A stretch of DNA of 63,527 nt from an uncultured Oscillospiraceae bacterium (GTDB taxonomy: Bacteria; Bacillota; Clostridia; Oscillospirales; Oscillospiraceae), in the NCBI GenBank assembly GCA_910585735.1, contig CAJUEU010000007.1, positions 1 to 63,527 on the forward strand. The letters run 5' to 3'. Positions 57,504-63,527 of the stretch are shown here, one piece after another (positions within the stretch are counted from its first letter, which is position 1; each line of letters begins with the position of its first letter). Below the pieces are notes generated by a model. That model did not search any database and had not been told where the DNA came from. It saw only the letters and a program-made list of their open reading frames with translations. Made by a program: the position numbers and the translations under genes.

Positions 57504-58220
57504 GTGAACGGATTTTTATATGGATTTACATTACAGTGGAAACTGGACTTACGTAGCCGAACCATGTTGATTACCTGTTATGCGGTTCCACTCCTGTTCT
57601 TTGCGGTTATGGGCGGGATTTTCACCTCTGTCATGCCGGAGAGCAAAGAGACGTTGATTCAGTCCATGACCGTCTTTGCTGTTACCATGGGGGCGCTGAT
57701 TGGATTGCCGCCCTCTCTTGCGGAGATATATCGGAGCGATATTAAAAATGCTTATCAGGCAAACGGTGTGCCGCTGTCGCTGGGGTTGATCTTGATAAAT
57801 ATTTCTGCGTTTGTGCATTTGCTCATCATGAGCGCCATTCTCTATGTACTCGCGCCAATTCTCTTTGGCGCCAAAATTCCAGAGCACCTGGAAACATATT
57901 TAGGCGGGCTGGTTATTCTGATTGCTGTTTCGCTTAGCATTGCCAGTATCATCGGGTTAGCTGTAAAAGATACAGCAAATACATCCATGTTTTCCATCCT
58001 GCTTTTTATCCCGTCCACTATGCTGTCGGGAATTATGTTTCCGAGCGAAATGCTTCCGCAGGCATTTGCCATTGTTGGAAAACTGTTTCCTGCAACATGG
58101 GGATATAAATTGATGACTGACTCTGCGTTTTCTCTGCAAACGCTCTGCCCCTTGCTCGGTATTTTTCTCATAGCGGTTATACTATGCGGAGTCCTGCTAA
58201 AGAGGATTCGTACCCGGTAA
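57504..58220 (+). CDS. ABC-2 type permease
   Basis: A 238-residue protein with six hydrophobic segments and the ABC-2 family motif region FIPSTMLSGIMFPSEMLPQA (about 169-188). GTG start 3 bases after the ATPase stop. With the ATPase it makes a DrrAB-like exporter. Confidence 0.85.
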   Translation: MNGFLYGFTLQWKLDLRSRTMLITCYAVPLLFFAVMGGIFTSVMPESKETLIQSMTVFAVTMGALIGLPPSLAEIYRSDIKNAYQANGVPLSLGLILINISAFVHLLIMSAILYVLAPILFGAKIPEHLETYLGGLVILIAVSLSIASIIGLAVKDTANTSMFSILLFIPSTMLSGIMFPSEMLPQAFAIVGKLFPATWGYKLMTDSAFSLQTLCPLLGIFLIAVILCGVLLKRIRTR

Positions 58221-58622
58221 TTTTGCTGATATAAGTTTCATCTGCCCAGCGGCAGAAAAGAAAAAAACCGCTGCCGGGCAGAGTAATTTCCCATGTCCAA
58301 ATGATGTTTTTGACAGCGGTTTTGATTTTTCAAAGCCGCTGCTTTTTGTTTTGGCGGCAATTAGGAGGATGCCGCCATGCGACTACGAATAGATAGGCAC
58401 TTGTCAAAAAAAGCCTAACCCTCGTAACGGCGACCTCTACCCAGGCTTGCGAAAACAGTCGTTTCCAGTCTACACATACTGCCACCCCCAGCGCCCGAAT
58501 AGCCTTGTGCTGTTCGGGCGCTTTTACTTTTTATGTGGGCTGTCCCATCCGGCCCCGGTGTCGCGGCCCACCCCTCCTGTTCAGATTTCGTTTACCCCAA
58601 ATCTGAACAGGAGGACAACACG
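58221..58622. other. Gene-poor gap with several hairpins
   Basis: No convincing gene. It holds an imperfect hairpin near 58249-58285, a long-range AAACCGCTG/CAGCGGTTT pairing that could end the ABC operon, a terminator at 58491-58525, and a perfect 15-bp inverted repeat (58574-58588 with 58599-58613) that includes the ribosome-binding site of the remnant at 58623. The repeated hairpins look like the edge of an insertion. Confidence 0.5.
58491..58525 (+). terminator. Terminator
   Basis: A 9-bp stem GCGCCCGAA / TTCGGGCGC (58491-58499 with 58513-58521), followed by TTTTAC. Confidence 0.7.
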
Positions 58623-58788
58623 ATGGAGATCACCATCAAGAGATATAGCCGCAAACTGACCTATGAGGATGCCGTCACCCTGGACGAGTTCTGGGAGTTG
58701 GCCGGGGAACCCCTACCGTACCGGGTACAGCTTCAATGGCTGGTACAAGGGCAGCACCCGGGCAGAGAGCTATTCGAAAAAGGCATAA
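58623..58788 (+). pseudogene. InlB-repeat surface protein remnant, frameshifted
   Basis: From ATG 58623 the frame reads to about residue 31; after a frameshift near the CCCC at 58710-58713 the +1 frame reads YRTGYSFNGWYKGST..., the core of a Listeria-Bacteroides (InlB_B) repeat, and stops at TAA 58786-58788. InlB repeats usually stand in long surface proteins, often with SLH domains, so this may be the other end of the SLH stump at 55428. Confidence 0.6.
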
Positions 58789-58822
58789 CAAAAGGCGAGG
58801 TGAAAATCACCTCGCCTTTTGT
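58788..58822. terminator. Bidirectional terminator
   Basis: A perfect 16-bp stem (58788-58803 with 58807-58822) and AAA loop, immediately after the trmD stop codon on the minus strand. Confidence 0.85.
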
Positions 58823-59574
58823 CAGAACTCCGTGGGGTACTCCTCCCGAAGCTCTCGTATCAGCTTTTGGTCTTCTTTGGAGCTCAGGTCCAATTTTTCG
58901 TACATATCAGGCCGCCGCCGCTTGGTGCGGAGGATAGCCTGCTTCCGCCGCCATTTGGCGACCAGGGCGTGATTTCCCGAAAGCAGGATGGAGGGCACCT
59001 TCCGGCCGTGCCATTCCTCGGGCCGGGAGTACTGAGGGTATTCCAGCAGTCCGTCCCAGTGGCTCTCATGCTCAAAGCACTCGGGGTCGGGGAGAACACC
59101 GGGGATCAGGCGGCTCACCGCGTCGGTCACCGCCATGGCGGGGATCTCTCCCCCCGTGAGGACAAAGTCTCCCAGGGAGATCTCCTCGTCCACACACTCC
59201 TCCATGAACCGCTCGTCCACCCCCTCGTAATGCCCACAAACCAGGATCAGGTGGTCGTAGTCGGCGGCCAGGGTCTTGGCCTTGGCCTGGCAAAAGGTGG
59301 TCCCAGCCGGGGAAAAGTAGATGGTGTGGCCCGGACCGTAGGTATCCACCACATGCTTCCAGCACTGGTAGATGGGGTCGGCCTGCATCACCGCCCCCCG
59401 GCCCCCTCCGTAGGGGTAGTCGTCCACCTGCTTTTGCTTGTTGAGGGTATAGTCCCGAATCTGGTGGGCCTCAATGGCCAGGTAGCCCCGCTCCTGGGCC
59501 CGGCCCAGGATGGATTCCGAGAGCACGTCCCCTACCGTCAGATCAAAAAGCGTTAAAATGTCAATTCGATACAT
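58822..59574 (-). CDS. trmD: tRNA (guanine37-N1)-methyltransferase
   Basis: A 250-residue TrmD with the SPOUT knot: DDYPYGGGRGAVMQADPIY (about 53-71), LVCGHYEGVDERF (about 111-123), ISLGDFVLTGGE and AVTDAVSRLIPGVL. It methylates G37 of certain tRNAs, preventing frameshifts. Start ATG 59574; it overlaps rimM by 14 bases. Confidence 0.95.
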   Translation of the reverse strand: MYRIDILTLFDLTVGDVLSESILGRAQERGYLAIEAHQIRDYTLNKQKQVDDYPYGGGRGAVMQADPIYQCWKHVVDTYGPGHTIYFSPAGTTFCQAKAKTLAADYDHLILVCGHYEGVDERFMEECVDEEISLGDFVLTGGEIPAMAVTDAVSRLIPGVLPDPECFEHESHWDGLLEYPQYSRPEEWHGRKVPSILLSGNHALVAKWRRKQAILRTKRRRPDMYEKLDLSSKEDQKLIRELREEYPTEF

Positions 59575-60070
59575 CGGTTTCCAGCCCCTCAATGAGATTG
59601 ACCCTGATATAGCCCTTTTCGGGGGAGGTCTCTGCCAGGAAGGCGGGCACGGCGGGGATCAGGTATTCCCTGCCGCCCCCCCGGACCACATAGACGTTCT
59701 GGGCCGGAAGGTCCAGAACCTCCTCCAGCCTGCCCAACTCGCTCCCGGTGGCAGCGTCCAGCACAGAAAGGCCGATGAGGTCGGCCACAAAGTGCCGTCC
59801 CGTGGGGAGGGTGACCCCGGTGCGGTCGATGGAGACCACCTTGCCTTTGTAGCGCATGGCCTGCTCCACCGTATCACAGCCCTCCAGCGCGGCCAGCACC
59901 AGGGTCTTGTTGGGCCGGGCCGAGCGGACCTTTACCGGCCTGCCGTCAATATAAAAGGTATCAAAGCCGCAGAGGAAATCAGGGGAATCTCCCCAGGGCG
60001 TGATCCGAACCTCGCCCCGGACTCCGTGGGTGCCGATGACCACCCCGGCTTCTAAAAATTGTGTCGTCAT
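59561..60070 (-). CDS. rimM: Ribosome maturation factor RimM
   Basis: A 169-residue RimM: N-terminal domain (IGTHGVRGEVRITPW, about 12-26) and C-terminal PRC-barrel (LIPAVPAFLAE). It assists 30S subunit head assembly, partnering with uS19. ATAAGGAGG precedes the ATG at 60070. Confidence 0.93.
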   Translation of the reverse strand: MTTQFLEAGVVIGTHGVRGEVRITPWGDSPDFLCGFDTFYIDGRPVKVRSARPNKTLVLAALEGCDTVEQAMRYKGKVVSIDRTGVTLPTGRHFVADLIGLSVLDAATGSELGRLEEVLDLPAQNVYVVRGGGREYLIPAVPAFLAETSPEKGYIRVNLIEGLETDVSN

Positions 60071-60096
60071 AGGAGAAGCCTCCTTATTGTAAATGG

Positions 60097-60130
60097 AAAA
60101 AGGACGGGGCAAATGCCCCGCCCTTTTTAG
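60097..60130 (-). terminator. Hairpin between khpA and rimM
   Basis: A GC-rich stem with AAAT loop (about 60097-60110 with 60115-60128, one mismatch) and T-run on the minus strand just after khpA; partial termination would lower rimM-trmD expression relative to rpsP. Confidence 0.7.
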
Positions 60131-60357
60131 TCGGTGATCTCTACTGAGACCCGGGTGCCCTGACGCTGTCCAACCGAACGCATGAGAACACGGATCCACT
60201 TGGCAATGCGGCCCTGGCGGCCGATCACCTTGCCCATGTCCTCGGGGGCCACCTGCAGCTCCAGGACGGTCTCTCCGTCCAGGACCTGCTCGGAGACCAC
60301 CACTGCTTCGGGGTTGTCCACCAGGCTCCGGGCAATGTAGGTGAGGAGTTCTTTCAT
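60127..60357 (-). CDS. khpA: KH-domain RNA-binding protein KhpA
   Basis: A 76-residue single KH-domain protein (VIGRQGRIAKWIRVLMRS contains the GxxG loop). It binds RNA, normally with KhpB, affecting division and elongation in Firmicutes. It lies between rpsP and rimM, the common Firmicute order. Confidence 0.93.
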   Translation of the reverse strand: MKELLTYIARSLVDNPEAVVVSEQVLDGETVLELQVAPEDMGKVIGRQGRIAKWIRVLMRSVGQRQGTRVSVEITD

Positions 60358-60374
60358 TTGTGTCCTCCCTCCCT

Positions 60375-60614
60375 TTAGATCGCGCCGGCTTTTTTCAGCA
60401 GAGCCCGAACGGTCTCGGTGGGCTGAGCGCCGGTCTTGATCCAGGCCTGGGCGCGGTCGGTGTCCACCTTCAGAGCGGCGGGATCCTGGGTGGGATCATA
60501 GGTGCCGATCTCCTCGATGAACCGACCATCCCGGGGATAACGAGAGTCAGCCACCACGATGCGGTAGAAGGGAGCCTTCTTGGCGCCCATCCGGCGCAGA
60601 CGAATTTTGACCAT
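60375..60614 (-). CDS. rpsP: 30S ribosomal protein bS16
   Basis: A 79-residue S16 protein (MVKIRLRRMGAKKAPFYRIV start; DSRYPRDGRFIEEIGTYDP). First gene of the rpsP-khpA-rimM-trmD cluster. GGAGGTGAAAATAAC precedes the ATG. Confidence 0.96.
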   Translation of the reverse strand: MVKIRLRRMGAKKAPFYRIVVADSRYPRDGRFIEEIGTYDPTQDPAALKVDTDRAQAWIKTGAQPTETVRALLKKAGAI

Positions 60615-60680
60615 GTTATTTTCACCTCCATAAGATTTTCATAGCATATCTGGAAACGCTCGTTGAACGCTTGCCAACCA

Positions 60681-62054
60681 TTAAAAGAACCGGCCCCGCT
60701 GCCGTTGTCCGCCTCCCATGCCCATACCGGGCAGGCGGCCCTTCTTGGCCATCTTGCGGAACTTAGGACTGTTGAATTGTTTGGTCATTTGGAGCATGGC
60801 GTCGTACTGCTTCAAAAGCCGGTTCACGTCCACCACCTGAACGCCGGCTCCGGCAGCCACCCGCTTTTTCCGGCTGTTGTTCAAAAGGGATGGCTCCTCC
60901 CGCTCCGCAGGGGTCATGGAGAGGATGATGGCCTCGGTGCGGCCCAAAGCTTTTTCATCCACCGTTGCTCCCTGGAGGGCCTTGGCGTCCACCCCGGGAA
61001 GCATACCGGCCAGTTCGCTCAGATTGCCCATATTTTTCATCTGAGCAAGCTGGTCGTAGAGGTCGTTGAGGGTGAACTTATTCTGACGGAGCCGTTCCAT
61101 CTGCTCCTGGGCCTTCTGCATGTCAAAATTTTCCTGAGCCTTTTCTATGAGGGTGAGCACATCCCCCATGCCCAGGATCCGGGAGGCCATGCGGTCGGGA
61201 TGAAAGACCTCCACCTGATCCAGCTTTTCGCCGGTACCGGCAAATTTGATGGGCTTGCCGGTCACCGCCCGAATGGAGAGGGCTGCGCCGCCCCGGGCGT
61301 CGCCGTCCAGCTTGGTGAGCATGACGCCGGTGAGGTCCAGGGCCTCGTCAAAGGCGGTGGCGGCGTTTACCGCGTCCTGGCCGATCATGGCATCCACTAC
61401 CAGCAGGATCTCGGTGGGCTCCACAGCGGCTTTGATGTTCTTGAGCTCCTCCATCAGGGCCTCGTCCACGTGGAGCCGGCCCGCGGTATCCAGGAACACC
61501 AGGTCGTTGCCGTGCTTTTTGGCGTGCTCCACGGCGGCTTTGGCAATGTCCACCGGGCCGATCTGCCCCATCTGGAACACGGGGATATCCAGCTGCTCTC
61601 CCACCACCTCCAGCTGGTGGATGGCGGCGGGACGGTAAACGTCACAGGCCGCCAGCAAGGGCCGCTTGCCCTGCTTCTTCATGAGCCCGGCCAGTTTGGC
61701 CGAGTTGGTGGTCTTCCCCGCCCCCTGAAGACCCACCATCATAATGACCGTAGGCGGCTTGGAAGAGATGGTCAGCTTGGCGTCCTGACCACCCATGAGG
61801 GCGGTCAGCTCCTCATCGACGATCTTCACGATCATCTGGGCGGGAGAAAGAGCCTCCAGCACGTCGGCGCCGATGGCCCGCTCGGTGACCTGGGCTACAA
61901 ACTGCTTGACTACCTTGTAGCTTACGTCAGCCTCCAAAAGGGCCATTCGGATCTCCCGCATGGCCTCCTTTACATCGGCCTCGGTGAGCCGCCCCTTGCC
62001 CCGGAGCCGCTTGAAGGCGCTATTCAGTTTTTCGGTCAGGCCTTCAAATGCCAT
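60681..62054 (-). CDS. ffh: Signal recognition particle protein Ffh
   Basis: A 457-residue SRP54-type GTPase: N domain (about 1-85), G domain with GLQGAGKTTNSAKLAG (about 107-122), DTAGRLHVDE and TKLDGDARGG, and a Met-rich M domain ending with GMGMGGGQRQRGRFF. It takes nascent membrane proteins to the translocon. It follows ylxM by three bases, the standard pair. Confidence 0.96.
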   Translation of the reverse strand: MAFEGLTEKLNSAFKRLRGKGRLTEADVKEAMREIRMALLEADVSYKVVKQFVAQVTERAIGADVLEALSPAQMIVKIVDEELTALMGGQDAKLTISSKPPTVIMMVGLQGAGKTTNSAKLAGLMKKQGKRPLLAACDVYRPAAIHQLEVVGEQLDIPVFQMGQIGPVDIAKAAVEHAKKHGNDLVFLDTAGRLHVDEALMEELKNIKAAVEPTEILLVVDAMIGQDAVNAATAFDEALDLTGVMLTKLDGDARGGAALSIRAVTGKPIKFAGTGEKLDQVEVFHPDRMASRILGMGDVLTLIEKAQENFDMQKAQEQMERLRQNKFTLNDLYDQLAQMKNMGNLSELAGMLPGVDAKALQGATVDEKALGRTEAIILSMTPAEREEPSLLNNSRKKRVAAGAGVQVVDVNRLLKQYDAMLQMTKQFNSPKFRKMAKKGRLPGMGMGGGQRQRGRFF

Positions 62055-62057
62055 GGC

Positions 62058-62426
62058 TTACTCCTGTCTCAGCTCCGATAGAGTGTTCTTCAGCTGGAGG
62101 CACAGCTCTTCCAGGGTGTTATCCTGATGCTCGGCCTCGTTCCGCTTCAGAAGAGCGTCCACCGTTGTGTCCATAGCGGCAAACTGCTCCTGCATCCTGT
62201 GGAAGCGCTTGATGATGCCGGTCTTGTCCTCCAGCTCAGTGAGGGTAGCCTCAGCCCGGACGATCACGTCCCGGACCCCCTGGCGGGAGATCCCGTAGTT
62301 TTCCGCGATCTCGGAGAGGGACAGATCCTCGTTGTAATAGAGGTCGTAAAATTCCTTCTGCCGGTCGGTGAGCATGTCGCCGTAAAAGTCGTACAGCATC
62401 GTCATGCGGTAGGCCTGGTTTTTCAT
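62058..62426 (-). CDS. ylxM: SRP-associated HTH protein YlxM
   Basis: A 122-residue YlxM/p13-like protein (LYYNEDLSLSEIAENYGISR and QGVRDVIVRAE, sigma-4-like HTH). It binds the SRP in Firmicutes. ATG 62426 follows GGGGGTGCCCAGG. An inverted repeat TGTAAAG/CTTTACA (62454-62460 with 62469-62475) lies in its promoter area. Confidence 0.9.
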   Translation of the reverse strand: MKNQAYRMTMLYDFYGDMLTDRQKEFYDLYYNEDLSLSEIAENYGISRQGVRDVIVRAEATLTELEDKTGIIKRFHRMQEQFAAMDTTVDALLKRNEAEHQDNTLEELCLQLKNTLSELRQE

Positions 62427-62544
62427 CCTGGGCACCCCCTTCAAAGAGAAAAATGTAAAGTTTATACGCTTTACAATAGAATTATGATACTATATTTTGT
62501 GGAGGATGTCAAGGGCTGGAGACGATTTTTTCAAAAATTCCCCC

Positions 62545-62573
62545 TTGCCAAACGGAGGAAAACCCTGTATAAT
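62545..62573 (+). promoter_or_regulatory. tRNA-Leu promoter
   Basis: TTGCCA (62545-62550), 17 bases, TATAAT (62568-62573), about 20 bases before the tRNA. Confidence 0.8.
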
Positions 62574-62594
62574 AAAAAACCGACAACAGAATAC

Positions 62595-62679
62595 GCCGGT
62601 GTGATGGAATTGGTAGACGTACTTGACTCAAAATCAAGCGCCGCAAGGCGTGCCGGTTCGAGTCCGGCCACCGGCACCA
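62595..62679 (+). tRNA. tRNA-Leu (CAA)
   Basis: An 85-nt class II tRNA: acceptor GCCGGTG/CACCGGC, anticodon stem CTTGA/TCAAG with loop CTCAAAA (anticodon CAA), variable arm, T loop TTCGAGT, and encoded CCA. Confidence 0.95.
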
Positions 62680-62683
62680 GAAC

Positions 62684-62732
62684 GAATGAGTCCCGCTTTT
62701 CGAACAACTTTATCGAAAAGCGGGACTCATTC
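62684..62732 (+). terminator. tRNA terminator hairpin, repeat copy
   Basis: A perfect 20-bp stem (62684-62703 with 62713-62732) and 9-base loop after tRNA-Leu. A close relative lies in the 3' end of the phage integrase gene at 20599-20635. Confidence 0.8.
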
Positions 62733-62759
62733 TATCGTTGTTATTTTTCGATAAAGTCT

Positions 62760-63527
62760 CTATTTTGATTTTACTGGTATCTCAATCTGTACAAGCGCAT
62801 CTTCCACCCGGTCAATCACATTTTCATTGATAATGACTTCATAAGAGAAACCAGATAACGTAAAACCGTGTTTTTCAACATAATCAAATATTCTTTGGTA
62901 ACTCAGCGCAGGGCTCTCTGATGCATCCCTATAAAATGCCCGTATATAATCCCCAGCAGGTTGTATGTGTAATCCATCTTTCTTTATTGGAAATGGAATT
63001 TCAATAAAAAGTTTGGAACAATTCTCAAAATCTCCTTTTTGCAGACTATCCACTGCGATCATCGTCCCATAGGAGGCATTATGCAGACGGCGCAACTGAT
63101 ACTTTTTTGTTTCAGCAGTAATCATCTCCACCTGCTTATCAAACGTGGTGTCCTGATCAATGTCTACGGTAACGAAACTGCGCTCCTTCTTCTGCACAAT
63201 GCTGATTTCCGATAAGTCCATCGTCAATAATGTCTGCATATTCTGGCAGTGGTAGGACATCGTTTTCCGAATCGCTCTCAGATGTGCCATATTGCGGTCT
63301 AAATCATCCATTTTCTCCCGCAAAAGCTGCTTCATACTGGCGGCAGAACGGTTTTTCATAAATGCCTGGATCTCTTCAATGGGTACATCTAACTCCCGCA
63401 GCAGCAGGATCGTTTCCAGAATGGCACTCTGATAGTAGCTGTAATATCTGTATCCATTTTCGGGATGGATAAACGATGGATGAAAAAGGCCGATTTCATC
63501 GTACCACATCAGAGTTTTCTTATTGAT
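62760..63527 (-). CDS. MerR-type regulator with GyrI-like domain, 5' end missing
   Basis: The 3' part of a MerR regulator whose start lies beyond the window; the frame is open to 63527 (INKKTLMWYDEIGLFHPSF). It has the wing of the MerR HTH, a dimer coil (about 70-105 of the visible part) and a C-terminal GyrI-like effector-binding domain ending in VEDALVQIEIPVK. It is AT-richer than nearby genes. The ligand is unknown. Confidence 0.8.
   Translation of the reverse strand: MNKKTLMWYDEIGLFHPSFIHPENGYRYYSYYQSAILETILLLRELDVPIEEIQAFMKNRSAASMKQLLREKMDDLDRNMAHLRAIRKTMSYHCQNMQTLLTMDLSEISIVQKKERSFVTVDIDQDTTFDKQVEMITAETKKYQLRRLHNASYGTMIAVDSLQKGDFENCSKLFIEIPFPIKKDGLHIQPAGDYIRAFYRDASESPALSYQRIFDYVEKHGFTLSGFSYEVIINENVIDRVEDALVQIEIPVKSK

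Noticed and set aside
58623..58937. 105-codon gene from 58623 read through to 58937
   Set aside because: After about residue 31 the frame runs antisense into trmD; the true similarity continues in the +1 frame, so it is a frameshifted remnant.

Overview
The window reads as part of a chromosome from a GC-rich, spore-forming, anaerobic member of the Clostridia, most likely an Oscillospiraceae of the Flavonifractor/Lawsonibacter/Pseudoflavonifractor type. This is inferred from gene content and protein style (CwlJ/GerQ-like spore proteins, the rpsP-khpA-rimM-trmD and ylxM-ffh blocks, small ferredoxin proteins); no database search was possible.

Host block 1 (1-16.05 kb): the 5' end of uvrB, a radC-like gene, a CwlJ/SleB hydrolase with a GerQ-like partner, an ECF sigma/DUF4179 anti-sigma pair, an AbrB-acyltransferase pair, an AGCS amino-acid symporter, an exported flavodoxin/2[4Fe-4S] protein, nagA, a degenerate M28-peptidase-like membrane protein, and a mannose-family PTS (IIA-IIB-IIC-IID) with a PRD regulator. 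PTS plus NagA suggests amino-sugar uptake.

Acquired block (about 16.05-53.24 kb): first a structured remnant, an AT-rich 923-residue DUF4062/TIR-like gene that is a candidate defence gene, and an IS3-type transposase. Then comes a siphovirus-type prophage of about 32.7 kb. Its left arm holds a large serine integrase, a repressor, repeated GTGTC/GACAC operators, and early genes that include a Tad2-like (DUF2829) protein. A plasmid-like replication module follows (HUH Rep, PcfK/AcrIIA9-like, PcfJ). HNH, terminase, portal, protease, HK97 capsid, connectors, tail genes with a G/GT frameshift, tape measure, Dit and hub come next. The right arm ends in a DGR-diversified tail protein, the DGR machinery, and lysis genes.

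The most interesting system is a diversity-generating retroelement (DGR). At 48.5-50.8 kb the order is target gene with variable repeat VR1, hairpin, avd-like gene, template repeat TR, reverse transcriptase. A second variable repeat, VR2, lies about 22.7 kb away at the 3' end of an early-region gene (25665-26651) whose product has the same DUF6273-like C-terminal fold. VR1 and VR2 differ from TR almost only at template adenines (15 of 30 and 12 of 30 adenines; 1 of 82 non-adenines in each). Both VRs are followed, about 20 bp past the stop codon, by the same GC hairpin, which TR lacks. One retroelement therefore appears to diversify two proteins at opposite ends of the prophage, one a tail/receptor-binding candidate and the other of unknown role.

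Host block 2 (53.3-63.5 kb): ssrA (tmRNA) on the minus strand, a cyclophilin, smpB, a candidate structured small RNA, a truncated SLH surface-protein gene and an InlB-repeat remnant flanking a MerR-ABC transporter cassette, then the trmD-rimM-khpA-rpsP and ffh-ylxM translation/secretion genes, tRNA-Leu(CAA), and the 3' part of a MerR-type regulator running off the window.
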